Positions 33,423 through 41,934 of a stretch of 64,000 nt of DNA are shown here, one piece after another. Position 1 is the stretch's first letter. Each line of letters begins with the position of its first letter. Below the pieces are notes generated by a model. It had not been told where the DNA came from and did not search any database. It saw nothing but the letters and a program-made list of their open reading frames with translations. The stretch spans positions 1-64,000 of the forward strand of contig NZ_CANBCC010000013.1 in the NCBI RefSeq assembly GCF_947366995.1. The letters are read 5' to 3'. The position numbers were made by a program, and so were the translations under genes. Source of the stretch: an uncultured Aquabacterium sp. (GTDB lineage Bacteria; Pseudomonadota; Gammaproteobacteria; Burkholderiales; Burkholderiaceae_C).

Positions 33423-35099
33423 ATGTCCCGACCGATTCCCTTCCGCCCGCGTGACCTCGGTGTGGCCGCAGCCGGCCTGATGGCCGCCGTGGGGCTGCAT
33501 GCCCAGACGCCGGCATTGCCAGGTGCGGGTGACGTGCAGCGTGCGCTCACGCCCCCCGTGGCCCCGGCCGTGCCACAAGACCGTGCCGCCCCGCTGACCC
33601 CGCCCGTCGCTCCGGCTGCCCAGGCCGATGCAGCCGGCCCTCGCGTGCACGTGCGGGCGGTGCGCCTGACCGGCGTCACCGTGCTGCCCGAAGCCGACGT
33701 TCGAGCGCCGCTGGACGAACTGGTGGGCCGCAGCTGGTCCCTGGTCGAACTTCAGCGTGCCGTCGCCCGCGTGACCCGCCTGTACCAGGAGCGTGGCTAC
33801 CCCATCGCCCGCGCCATCCTGCCCGCGCAGGACATCGTCGACGGCGCGATCGAGGTGCGGGTGCTGGAAGGCCAGGTCGGCCAGGTTCGGCTGGAGAACA
33901 CCTCCCGCCTGACCGATGCCACCGTGGCCCGCCTGCTCGGCGACATCCCCGGCGGCTCGGTGGTGCGCGGCCCCGAGCTCGAGGCCCGCTTGCTCACGCT
34001 GGGCGACATCCCCGGGACCAGCCGCGCCAGCGTCGTGCTCGAACCCGGCACCCGCACCGGTGAATCCGACCTCACGGTGCGCGTCGACCCGGCGCCGGCC
34101 GTCACCGGCCAGCTGGATTTCGACAACCACGGAAACCGCTACACCGGTTACTGGCGCGCGGCGGCGCAGCTTGCCTGGAACAGCCCGCTGGGCCTGGGCG
34201 ACCAGCTCACGGCCCGCGCGCTGGTCACCGACGAGTCGACCCAGAACCTGCGTCTGGGCTGGCGTGTGCCGGTGGCGCGCCCAGGCGTGACGGTCGGCGC
34301 GGCCTATTCGCAGGTCGACTACCAGCTGCGCCGCGAGTACGAAAACCTGCGCGCCAGCGGAACCGCCCGCATGGGCACGGTGGACGTGGCCGCCACGCTG
34401 GCCCGTTCGCCAGGCGCCGGCCTGCTCGGTCGCCTCAGCTGGGATCAGAAGCTGTACGCCGACAAGATCGCCGTGCTGAGCAACCACTTCAACCGCAAGC
34501 AGGCAGACGTCGTGTCGGCGAGCTTCAACGGCTTCGGCACCCAGGGCGCCACCAGCCACGCGTGGACGGCCGTGCTGTCCCGCGGCAAGCTGAACCTGCC
34601 GGCCGCCGAGCAGGTGGCCAGCGACAGCCGCCGCACCCTGGGTTACTTCAGCAAGGCGGTGCTGACCGCCAACCTGAATGCGACGCTGCGTCCGGGCTGG
34701 TCGGTGTTCGGCTCGGTCTACGGCCAGGCCACATCGCGCAACCTCGATCCGTCCGAGAAGATGTCCATCGGGGGCGTCAACGGTGTGCGCGCCTATCCGG
34801 AGGGCGAGGCCCTGGGCGACCAGGGCGTGCTGGGCACGGCCGAACTGCGCTACACCCTGCCGCTGCAGCCGGTGCAGCTGGGCCTGTTCGTCGATTCGGG
34901 CCATGTGCGCTTCGACCGGTTCCAGTCGGCCGGCCGCCACGGCCGCACCCTCACCGGGGCCGGGCTGTCGCTGGTGTGGGCGCCCACGCCGGACATCGGC
35001 CTGAAGGCCATGGTCGCCACCCGCCTGGGCGACGCGCGCATCGAGACGGAGCCCGAAAGCCGCACCCGCCTGTGGGTGCAGAGCGTGGTGCGTTTCTGA
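33423..35099 (+). CDS. Two-partner secretion outer-membrane transporter (TpsB, ShlB/FhaC family)
   Basis: The 558-residue protein has a signal peptide, a Pro/Ala-rich linker, two POTRA-like modules (about 75-240; VRAVRLTGVTVLPEADV, then RGYPIARAILPAQDI) and a C-terminal barrel ending VQSVVRF with terminal Phe. The barrel loop motif GGVNGVRAYPEGEALGDQG corresponds to the VRGY/F motif of the Omp85/TpsB superfamily, here VRAY. It should export the TpsA-like protein encoded just upstream. The open frame upstream of 33423 is not counted, as the signal peptide begins here. Together with that gene and the PEP-CTERM gene it separates mreD from mrdA. Confidence 0.88.
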   Translation: MSRPIPFRPRDLGVAAAGLMAAVGLHAQTPALPGAGDVQRALTPPVAPAVPQDRAAPLTPPVAPAAQADAAGPRVHVRAVRLTGVTVLPEADVRAPLDELVGRSWSLVELQRAVARVTRLYQERGYPIARAILPAQDIVDGAIEVRVLEGQVGQVRLENTSRLTDATVARLLGDIPGGSVVRGPELEARLLTLGDIPGTSRASVVLEPGTRTGESDLTVRVDPAPAVTGQLDFDNHGNRYTGYWRAAAQLAWNSPLGLGDQLTARALVTDESTQNLRLGWRVPVARPGVTVGAAYSQVDYQLRREYENLRASGTARMGTVDVAATLARSPGAGLLGRLSWDQKLYADKIAVLSNHFNRKQADVVSASFNGFGTQGATSHAWTAVLSRGKLNLPAAEQVASDSRRTLGYFSKAVLTANLNATLRPGWSVFGSVYGQATSRNLDPSEKMSIGGVNGVRAYPEGEALGDQGVLGTAELRYTLPLQPVQLGLFVDSGHVRFDRFQSAGRHGRTLTGAGLSLVWAPTPDIGLKAMVATRLGDARIETEPESRTRLWVQSVVRF

Positions 35100-35144
35100 G
35101 GCCGGCCGGCTGCCCTCGCGGGGGCGCCGGCAACCTGCTCGCGC

Positions 35145-35168
35145 TACGATAGCGGGTTGCGCACCCGC
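35145..35168 (+). promoter_or_regulatory. Possible mrdA promoter and leader hairpin
   Basis: TACGAT (35145-35150) could be a -10 box, and GCGGGT/ACCCGC (35152-35157, 35163-35168) forms a small stem just before the mrdA ATG. A separate promoter would be needed if the inserted genes do not pass transcription through. Confidence 0.3.
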
Positions 35169-35170
35169 CC

Positions 35171-37312
35171 ATGACCGAACTCAAGAACCTCGAAGCCGAA
35201 CTCAGCCGCTTCCGGCTCCGCCTGTGGGCCGCGGCCGGCTTCGTGCTGCTCTGTTTCAGCCTGCTGGTCTTTCGCCTGGTCACGCTGCAGGTGGTGCGCC
35301 ACGAACAACTCGCCACGCAGGCCGAAAGCAACCGCATCGCGGTCGTGCCCATCGTGCCGAACCGCGGCCTCATCGTCGACCGCAACGGCGCGGTACTGGC
35401 CAACGACTACTCGGCCTACACACTCGAGATCACGCCCTCCAAGGTGCAGGATGTCGAGGCCACGATCGACGCGCTGGCCGAGATCGTCGACATCCAGGCC
35501 CGTGACCGTCGCCGCTTCAAGCGCCTGCGCGAAGAATCCAAGAGCTTCGAGTCCATCCCGATCCGCACGCGACTCAGCGACGAAGAGGTGGCCCGCTTCA
35601 CCGCCCAGCGCTACCGCTTCCCCGGGGTCGACATCCAGGCGCGCCTGTTCCGCCACTACCCGTACGGTGCGCTCGCCAGCCACGTGCTGGGCTACATCGG
35701 GCGCATCAACCAGCGTGAGGCCGCCGCGATGGAGGACTGGCCGGAAGAGGACCAGGCCAACTACCGCGGCACCGAGCACATCGGCAAGCTCGGCATCGAG
35801 CAGAGCTACGAGCGCGAGCTGCACGGCATCACCGGGGTCGAAGAGGTCGAGACCAGCGCGGGCGGTCGGGCCGTGCGCCGCCTGCGCTCCACCCCCGCCA
35901 CGCCGGGCAACACGGTCCACCTGTCGATCGACATCAAGCTGCAGGGCCTGATCGAGCGCCTGTACGGCAACCGCCGTGGCGCGCTGGTGGCCATCGACCC
36001 TCGCAACGGCGAGGTGCTGGCCTTCGTCTCCAAGCCCACGTTCGACCCCAACCTGTTCGTCGACGGCATCGACAGCGAGAACTGGAAGGAGCTCAACGAA
36101 AGCACCGACAAGCCGCTGCTGAACCGCGCCCTGCGCGGCACCTACCCGCCGGGCTCGACCTACAAGCCCTTCATGGCCCTGGCCGCGCTGAACACCGGCA
36201 AGCGCAACCCCAACACCATCATCATGGACAACGGGGTGTTCCTGTTCGGCGGACACCGCTTTCGCAGTCCCGAGAACGAGCGCGGGGGCGCCATGGACAT
36301 GCGCCGCGCCATCGTCGAGTCCAGCAACGTCTACTTCTATTCACTGGCCAACGAAATGGGTGTGGACCTGATCCACGACCAGATGGCGCAGCTGGGCTTC
36401 GGCCGGCACACCGGCATCGACCTCAAGGGCGAGGTCACGGGCATCCTCCCGTCGACCGAATGGAAGCGCAAGGCCTACCGCCGACCCGAACAGAAGAAGT
36501 GGTACGCCGGCGAGACCATCTCGCTGGGCATCGGCCAGGGCTACAACAACTTCACCATGCTGCAGATCGCGACCGCGCTGGGCACGATGGTGAGCGATGG
36601 CCAGCGCCATCAGCCGCGCATCGTGCGCGAGATCGAAAACGTCGTGACCCGCGAACGCCACGTGCCCGAGCGCACGCAGCTGACACCGCTGCGCTTCCAG
36701 CCGGGGCACACCAGCCTGATCCGCGAGGCCATGCAGGGCGTGACGCTGCAGGGCACCTCCACCCGTGTGTTCCTGGGCGCGGGCTACACCAGCGGCGGCA
36801 AGACCGGCACGGCGCAGGCCGTGGGGCTGCGGCAGAACGAGAAGTACGTGGCCTCGCGGCTTGACGAGTACCGGCGCGACCATTCGCTCTACGAGGCCTT
36901 TGCCCCGGTCGACAGCCCCCGCGTGGCGCTGGCCGTCATCGTGGAGAACGCCGGTTTCGGCGCCGCCGCGGCCGCCCCCATTGCCCGCCGCGTGCTCGAT
37001 TACCTGCTGCTCGGCGTCTACCCCAGCGAGGAAGACATCGCGCTGGTGCAGCAAGGCAAGGCCGCTGCGCCGGTCGGCACGCCGCGCCGCGTTGCCGACG
37101 TGCCGCTGCCGCGCGCCACCGATGTGTTCGGTGCCGAGCCACCCCGGCTCGTCGGCAGTGCGCCGGCCTCCGCCAGCGCGCCTTCCTCGGTGGCGTCGTC
37201 GCCGTCTGCGCCAGCGCCTGCCCCGGTGCCGGCGCCCGCTCCGGCGCCCTCGGTTCCCGCCGCGCCACCCCCCGCGGCCGTCAACGCTTCTTCGCCCCGC
37301 GTGCAGCCATGA
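35171..37312 (+). CDS. mrdA: Penicillin-binding protein 2 (peptidoglycan transpeptidase, elongasome)
   Basis: PBP2 cross-links new lateral-wall peptidoglycan. The 713-residue class B PBP has one N-terminal membrane span, the dimerisation region (PNRGLIVDRNGAVLAND) and the transpeptidase domain with the catalytic STYK (Ser329), SSN (384-386) and KTGT (544-547), all intact. After about residue 640 comes an unusually long Pro/Ala/Ser tail rich in APAP repeats, probably disordered in the periplasm. It overlaps mrdB by 4 bp. Its normal neighbour mreD is 4.7 kb away. Confidence 0.96.
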   Translation: MTELKNLEAELSRFRLRLWAAAGFVLLCFSLLVFRLVTLQVVRHEQLATQAESNRIAVVPIVPNRGLIVDRNGAVLANDYSAYTLEITPSKVQDVEATIDALAEIVDIQARDRRRFKRLREESKSFESIPIRTRLSDEEVARFTAQRYRFPGVDIQARLFRHYPYGALASHVLGYIGRINQREAAAMEDWPEEDQANYRGTEHIGKLGIEQSYERELHGITGVEEVETSAGGRAVRRLRSTPATPGNTVHLSIDIKLQGLIERLYGNRRGALVAIDPRNGEVLAFVSKPTFDPNLFVDGIDSENWKELNESTDKPLLNRALRGTYPPGSTYKPFMALAALNTGKRNPNTIIMDNGVFLFGGHRFRSPENERGGAMDMRRAIVESSNVYFYSLANEMGVDLIHDQMAQLGFGRHTGIDLKGEVTGILPSTEWKRKAYRRPEQKKWYAGETISLGIGQGYNNFTMLQIATALGTMVSDGQRHQPRIVREIENVVTRERHVPERTQLTPLRFQPGHTSLIREAMQGVTLQGTSTRVFLGAGYTSGGKTGTAQAVGLRQNEKYVASRLDEYRRDHSLYEAFAPVDSPRVALAVIVENAGFGAAAAAPIARRVLDYLLLGVYPSEEDIALVQQGKAAAPVGTPRRVADVPLPRATDVFGAEPPRLVGSAPASASAPSSVASSPSAPAPAPVPAPAPAPSVPAAPPPAAVNASSPRVQP

Positions 37313-38463
37313 GCATCGCCTTCGACAAGCCCTCGTTGTGGCAACGAATCCGCCCGGTCTTCCAGGGCTTCGACCTGCCGCTGCTGCTGATCGTGATGGC
37401 GCTGTGTGCCACCGGTCTGGTCACCATGTACTCGGCCGGCTTCGACCACGGCACGCGGTTCGCCGACCAGTCGCGCAACATGGTGCTGGCTGCCCTGGTG
37501 ATGTTCGCCGTGGCCCAGATCCCGCCCCAGCGCCTCATGAGCCTCGCCGTGCCGCTGTACGTGCTGGGCGTGGTGCTGCTGGTCGCCACCGAGCTGTTCG
37601 GCATCACCAAGAAGGGCTCGACCCGCTGGCTGAACGTCGGCATGGTCATCCAGCCGTCCGAGATCCTGAAGATTGCCGCGCCGCTGATGTTGGCGTGGTG
37701 GTTCCAGCGGCGCGAGGGGCAGCTGCGGGGCCCCGATTTCGCGATGGCCGGTGCCATCCTGATGCTGCCCGTGGGCCTGATTCTGAAGCAGCCCGACCTG
37801 GGCACGGCCATGCTGGTGCTGTCGTCCGGCCTGTACGTGATCTTCTTTGCCGGCCTCAGCTGGCGCCTCATCGTGCCGGTGCTGCTGGCCGGTTTCATCG
37901 GCATCAGCCTGATCATCTGGTACGAGCCGCAGCTGTGCCAGCCGGGCGTGAAGTGGGTCGGCCTGCACGACTACCAGAAGACCCGTGTCTGCACGCTGCT
38001 GGACCCGACCGCCGACCCGCTGGGCAAGGGCTTCCACATCATCCAGGGCATGATCGCCATCGGCTCCGGCGGGGTCACGGGCAAGGGCTTCATGCAGGGC
38101 ACACAGACCCACCTCGAGTTCATCCCCGAGCGCACCACCGACTTCGTCTTCGCGGCCTTCTCCGAGGAATTCGGCCTGATCGGCTGCCTCGGCCTGATGG
38201 CCGGCTTCCTGGCGCTGATCTTCCGCGGGCTCTACATCGCCTCGCAGGCACCCGTGCTGTTTTCCCGGCTGCTGGCCGGCGCGATCTCGCTGAGCTTCCT
38301 GACCTACTCCTTCGTCAACATGGGCATGGTCAGCGGCATCCTGCCGGTGGTCGGCGTGCCGCTGCCCTTCATCAGCTATGGTGGCACCGCCATGGTCACG
38401 CTCGGCCTGGCGCTGGGCATCCTGATGTCGATCGCCAAGAGCCGCGGTCTGATGCAGCGCTGA
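37309..38463 (+). CDS. mrdB: Rod-shape peptidoglycan glycosyltransferase RodA
   Basis: RodA is the SEDS-family glycosyltransferase partner of PBP2. The 384-residue polytopic protein has the SEDS hallmarks: VTMYSAGFD near the start, a long periplasmic loop with [18 protein letters not shown], and [18 protein letters not shown] near the end. It overlaps mrdA by 4 bp, so the two enzymes are translationally coupled. Last gene of the shape operon. Confidence 0.95.
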   Translation: MSIAFDKPSLWQRIRPVFQGFDLPLLLIVMALCATGLVTMYSAGFDHGTRFADQSRNMVLAALVMFAVAQIPPQRLMSLAVPLYVLGVVLLVATELFGITKKGSTRWLNVGMVIQPSEILKIAAPLMLAWWFQRREGQLRGPDFAMAGAILMLPVGLILKQPDLGTAMLVLSSGLYVIFFAGLSWRLIVPVLLAGFIGISLIIWYEPQLCQPGVKWVGLHDYQKTRVCTLLDPTADPLGKGFHIIQGMIAIGSGGVTGKGFMQGTQTHLEFIPERTTDFVFAAFSEEFGLIGCLGLMAGFLALIFRGLYIASQAPVLFSRLLAGAISLSFLTYSFVNMGMVSGILPVVGVPLPFISYGGTAMVTLGLALGILMSIAKSRGLMQR

Positions 38464-38473
38464 GTCGCGCCCG

Positions 38474-38491
38474 CCCCGGATGCGGGGTTTT
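38474..38491 (+). terminator. Weak terminator after mrdB
   Basis: CCCCG-GATG-CGGGG is followed by TTTT, 11 bp after the mrdB stop codon. Short stem, so termination is probably partial. Confidence 0.45.
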
Positions 38492-38539
38492 GCGTACGAT
38501 CAGGGTCGGCCCTCCTCCAACCTGTCACCATCGGCGACC

Positions 38540-39202
38540 ATGCACACCGCCTCCTCTTCCCCTGCCGCCGTCCAGCATGACGGCCTGGACCGCCTGCTCA
38601 TCTCGTTCGATTCGGCCATCCGCACTGTGTTTGCCGAGCACACGGCGGCGCGTCCGTGCCCGCAGCCCGAGACGGAAGGCAGCGCCCTGAGCGACGAGCA
38701 GAAGCGCCTGTCTGCCGCGCTGATGCGTGTGAACCACGTCGGGGAAGTCTGCGCCCAGGCGCTCTATGCCTCGCAAGCCTGGGGCACGAAGGACCCGGTG
38801 CTGAAAGCGCAGTTCGACGCTGCCGCGCGCGAAGAAACCGACCACCTGGCGTGGACCGAGCAGCGCCTGAAGGAGCTGGGCGGGCGCACCAGCCTGCTCA
38901 ACCCGCTGTGGTACGCCGGCGCCTTCGGCATCGGCCTGCTCGCCGCGCGCGCGGGCGACGGCGTCAGCCTGGGCTTTGTCGTCGAGACGGAGCGCCAGGT
39001 CGAGGCCCACCTCAACAGCCACCTCGACCGGCTGCCCGAGGGCGACACCGCCTCGCGGGCCATCGTGCGCCAGATGCGCGACGACGAGGTCGAGCACGCC
39101 GACGCCGCGCTGGCGGCCGGCGGTCAGGCGCTGCCGGGGCCGGTGCGCGGGCTCATGAAGCTGGCGGCCAAGGTGATGACCTTCACCGCCCACCGCATCT
39201 GA
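38540..39202 (+). CDS. coq7: 3-Demethoxyubiquinol 3-hydroxylase Coq7
   Basis: Coq7 carries out the penultimate hydroxylation of ubiquinone synthesis with a carboxylate-bridged diiron centre. The 220-residue protein shows the paired E-x-x-H-type ligands: [35 protein letters not shown] and [11 protein letters not shown]. The first 50 residues are a variable tail. Presence of Coq7 rather than UbiF is common in betaproteobacteria. It ends 12 bp from the convergent OsmC-like gene. Confidence 0.92.
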   Translation: MHTASSSPAAVQHDGLDRLLISFDSAIRTVFAEHTAARPCPQPETEGSALSDEQKRLSAALMRVNHVGEVCAQALYASQAWGTKDPVLKAQFDAAAREETDHLAWTEQRLKELGGRTSLLNPLWYAGAFGIGLLAARAGDGVSLGFVVETERQVEAHLNSHLDRLPEGDTASRAIVRQMRDDEVEHADAALAAGGQALPGPVRGLMKLAAKVMTFTAHRI

Positions 39203-39214
39203 GCCCTCGGCGGC

Positions 39215-39637
39215 TCAGGCCGCCACCACCTCGAAGCTGGTCGTGATCTCGGCGGTCTTGCCGATCATGATCGAGGCCGAGCAGTACTTCTCATGCGACA
39301 TCTGGATGGCGCGGGCCACCGCGGTTTCCGGCAGGTTCACCCCCGTCACCACGAAGTGCATGTTGACCTTCGTGAACACCTTGGGGTCGACCTCGGCGCG
39401 GTCGGCCGTGATCTTCACCTGACAGCCGCGCACGTCGTGGCGCCCGCGCTTGAGGATGAGCACGACGTCGTAGGCGGTGCAACCGCCGGTGCCCGCCAGC
39501 ACGGTTTCCATCGGCCGGGGGGCCAGGTTGCGGCCGCCGCCTTCGGGCGCACCGTCCATGTTGATGATGTGGCCACTGCCCGTTTCAGCCATGAAGGCCA
39601 TGCCGGAGGCGGGTTGCCAGTTGATCGTGCATTCCAT
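39215..39637 (-). CDS. OsmC/YhfA-family protein
   Basis: The 140-residue protein belongs to the OsmC superfamily: the first cysteine lies in GTGGCTAYDVVLILKRGRHDV and the second in SHEKYCSASIMIGKTAEI, the usual peroxidatic and resolving positions. The pattern is closest to the YhfA-like subgroup. AGGA precedes the ATG at 39637 by about 8 nt. It probably reduces organic hydroperoxides with a thiol partner, but YhfA-type members are not well characterised. A promoter lies just upstream, antiparallel to that of the small RNA. Confidence 0.85.
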   Translation of the reverse strand: MECTINWQPASGMAFMAETGSGHIINMDGAPEGGGRNLAPRPMETVLAGTGGCTAYDVVLILKRGRHDVRGCQVKITADRAEVDPKVFTKVNMHFVVTGVNLPETAVARAIQMSHEKYCSASIMIGKTAEITTSFEVVAA

Positions 39638-39655
39638 TTGTCGGTCCTGCTGCGG

Positions 39656-39684
39656 GTGATATCCGTAAAAACCCTTGTGAACAA
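39656..39684 (-). promoter_or_regulatory. Promoter of the OsmC-like gene
   Basis: On the minus strand TTGTTC (39679-39684) and TATCAC (39656-39661) are 17 bp apart, just upstream of the gene. The -35 overlaps that of the plus-strand small-RNA promoter, so the two should compete. Confidence 0.45.
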
Positions 39685-39703
39685 TCGCGGGCGGTTGTAC
39701 ACT
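39675..39703 (+). promoter_or_regulatory. Promoter of the intergenic small RNA
   Basis: TTGTGA (39675-39680), 17 bp spacer and TACACT (39698-39703) form a reasonable sigma-70 promoter on the plus strand, although both annotated neighbours lie on the minus strand. Confidence 0.5.
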
Positions 39704-39709
39704 TGGCGA

Positions 39710-39829
39710 CATCGCGATGGAACTTTTCCTGCTGACGCGGAGTCGTTCCACTGCTTGTTTCGTTTGTCTCCTCCACCCATCTCCTTTGGTGGATTTAAAC
39801 CCGAGTCTGCAAGGACTCGGGTTTTTTTT
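39710..39829 (+). ncRNA. Probable small RNA of about 120 nt
   Basis: A plus-strand unit has its own promoter and ends at a perfect intrinsic terminator, in the gap between two minus-strand genes. No plus-strand gene reads into it. The transcript would be C/U-rich in the middle (around 39745-39790: CUUGUUUCGUUUGUCUCC), with the short hairpin CCACC-CATCTCCTTT-GGTGG before the terminator. Such single-stranded pyrimidine stretches and U-tailed stems fit an Hfq-type trans-acting sRNA. A reading frame from the ATG at 39717 runs on through the terminator and is not a credible gene. I cannot assign it to a known RNA family. Confidence 0.55.
39798..39829 (+). terminator. Strong Rho-independent terminator of the small RNA
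   Basis: AACCCGAGTC pairs perfectly with GACTCGGGTT (6-nt loop TGCAAG) and runs into eight Ts. On the opposite strand only TTT follows, so it serves plus-strand transcription mainly; it may slow the helicase transcript. Confidence 0.88.
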
Positions 39830-39843
39830 CGCCCCGATGGCGG

Positions 39844-41934
39844 CTAGAGCTGCGATTTCGCCGCGGCGGCGCTCAGCTTGGCCTTGGCGGCCATCTCTTC
39901 GCGCAGGCGCTTCAGCTTCTCGCGCGGGTCCTCCCGGGGCCCGCCGCCTTCCTCCAGCTTCATCTCCGCAATGAAGCGGCTGGGCGTGGCCTGCACGTAC
40001 TCGCGGCCCTTCTTGCGGCGCTTGAGCACGCTCACGCCCAGCGTCAGCCGCGCGCGGGTGATGCCCACGTACATCAGCCGGCGCTCTTCTTCGACCTGCT
40101 GGCCGCTGATCTCGCCGTCCTCGCGCGAGAAGGGCAGCAGCCCCTCGTTGACGCCGGCCAGCACCACGTGCGGCCACTCGAGGCCCTTCGACGCATGCAG
40201 CGTGGTCAGCGTCACCTGTTTCTGGTCGCTCTCGCGCTCGGCGAGGCTGGTGATCAGCGAGATCAGCTGCGCCACCTCCAGCACGTTCTTGCGCTCGCTC
40301 TCGACCGCCATGCCGCCGTCGTTCTCGATCTCGCCCCCACAGCGCTTGGCCACCCAGTCGACGAAATCGAGTACGTTGGCCCAGCGCGCGGCCGCGACCT
40401 TCTCGTTTTCTTCGTTGTCGTAGAGGTGCTGCTCGTAGCCGATCTCCTTCAGCCACTCCAGCAGCAGCTCCTTGGCCGCTTCAGCGCCCACGGTCTGGCG
40501 GGCGCGGTACTCCAGGTCGTTCACGTAGCGGCCGAACTCGTGCAGGCCATCAAGGGCCCGCCGGTTCAGCGCCGTGCCCAGCGACTCCGAGAACAGCGCC
40601 TCGAACAGGCTGACCTTCCACTTGCCCGCGAACTCGCCGAGGGCGCCCAGCGTCTGATGACCGATGCCGCGCTTGGGCGTGGTCACCGCGCGCAGGAAGG
40701 CCGGGTCGTCGTCGTTGTTGATCAGCAGGCGCAGCCAGGCGCACAGGTCCTTGATCTCGGCCTTGTCGAAAAAGCTCTGGCCGCCCGACACCTTGTACGG
40801 GATGTTGGCCTTGCGCAGCGCCTGCTCGAAGGGCCGCGCCTGGTGGTTGGCGCGGTACAGGATGGCGAAGTTGCTCCAGTCGGCCTTGTCGCTGCCCGGG
40901 TGGTCGTGCAGCAGGCGGTTGCGCAGCAACTGGAAGTGGGCCACGGTGCGCTCGGCCTCATGCTCTTCGTTGTCGCACGCCATCAGCTTGATGGGCTCGC
41001 CTTCGCCCAGGTCCGACCACAGCGTCTTCTGGAACAGCTTGGGGTTGAGCTGGATGACGTGGTTGGCCGCCCGCAGGATGGCGCTGGTCGAGCGGTAGTT
41101 CTGCTCCAGCGGAATGACCTTGAGGCTGGGGAAGTCCTGCGGCAGGCGCTTGAGGTTGTCCAGCGTGGCGCCGCGCCAGCCGTAGATGGACTGGTCGTCG
41201 TCGCCCACGGCGGTGAAGATGCCGTCCGGCCCCACCAGCAGCTTGAGCAGCTCGTACTGCGTCGCGTTGGTGTCCTGGTATTCGTCGACCAGCACGTGGC
41301 GCAGCTGGCGCTGCCACTTCTGGCGCACGGCCTCGTGCTCCTGCAGCAGCTTCAGCGGCAGGCCGATCAGGTCGTCGAAGTCGACCGCCTGGTAGGCCAG
41401 CAGGCGCTCTTCGTACAGCTTCATCACCCGGGCGGCCACCACGTCGTCGTCGGTCTTGCAGTGGCTCAGCGCGGCGTTCGAATCCAGCCCCTGGTTCTTC
41501 CACAGGCTGATCGTCCACTGCCAGCTGCGCGCCAGCTTGGCGTCGGTCGTGGCGCCGCAGTCGCGCAGGATGCTGGTGACGTCGTCGCTGTCGAGGATGG
41601 AAAAGCCCTGCTTCAGTCCGAGCGCGGTGCCGTCCTCGCGCAACAGCTTGACGCCCAGCGAGTGGAAGGTGCTGACCAGCAGCTTGGCTGCGGCCCGCGG
41701 GCCGATGAGGCTCTTGACGCGCTCGCGCATTTCCGCGGCGGCCTTGTTGGTGAAGGTGATGGCGCCGATCTGCGACGGGGCCAGGTCGGCCCCGTAGCCC
41801 GGCTGCAGCAGCCGCGCGATCTTGTGCGTGATCACGCGGGTCTTGCCCGAGCCGGCGCCGGCCAGCACCAGGCAAGGCGTGTCCAGGTGCTCCACGGCCG
41901 CCATCTGGGCCGGGTTCATGGTCGGAACAGACAT
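39844..41934 (-). CDS. rep: UvrD/Rep-family ATP-dependent DNA helicase
   Basis: The 696-residue superfamily 1A helicase has all motifs: Walker A AGAGSGKTRVITHKI near residue 25, Ia AITFTNKAAAEMRERV, II VDEYQDTN, III VGDDDQSIYGWRGA, IV LEQNYRSTSAILRAAN, V LTTLHASKGLEWPHV and VI EEERRLMYVGITRAR. Length and the GGQSFFDKAEIKD region fit Rep more closely than UvrD, which usually has a longer C-terminus. It starts at 41934 with a 1-nt overlap (TGATG) with the PcaC-PcaD fusion gene. Function: fork restart or accessory replication helicase. Confidence 0.9.
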   Translation of the reverse strand: MSVPTMNPAQMAAVEHLDTPCLVLAGAGSGKTRVITHKIARLLQPGYGADLAPSQIGAITFTNKAAAEMRERVKSLIGPRAAAKLLVSTFHSLGVKLLREDGTALGLKQGFSILDSDDVTSILRDCGATTDAKLARSWQWTISLWKNQGLDSNAALSHCKTDDDVVAARVMKLYEERLLAYQAVDFDDLIGLPLKLLQEHEAVRQKWQRQLRHVLVDEYQDTNATQYELLKLLVGPDGIFTAVGDDDQSIYGWRGATLDNLKRLPQDFPSLKVIPLEQNYRSTSAILRAANHVIQLNPKLFQKTLWSDLGEGEPIKLMACDNEEHEAERTVAHFQLLRNRLLHDHPGSDKADWSNFAILYRANHQARPFEQALRKANIPYKVSGGQSFFDKAEIKDLCAWLRLLINNDDDPAFLRAVTTPKRGIGHQTLGALGEFAGKWKVSLFEALFSESLGTALNRRALDGLHEFGRYVNDLEYRARQTVGAEAAKELLLEWLKEIGYEQHLYDNEENEKVAAARWANVLDFVDWVAKRCGGEIENDGGMAVESERKNVLEVAQLISLITSLAERESDQKQVTLTTLHASKGLEWPHVVLAGVNEGLLPFSREDGEISGQQVEEERRLMYVGITRARLTLGVSVLKRRKKGREYVQATPSRFIAEMKLEEGGGPREDPREKLKRLREEMAAKAKLSAAAAKSQL

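Noticed and set aside
30947-33679. 910-residue open frame antisense to the PEP-CTERM and TpsA-like genes
   Set aside because: Same shadow composition, no domain or start signal. The plus-strand proteins have signal peptides and family motifs.
39717-39974. Small reading frame starting inside the candidate small RNA
   Set aside because: It runs through the strong terminator into the antisense of the helicase gene and has no Shine-Dalgarno. The region is better explained as an RNA gene.
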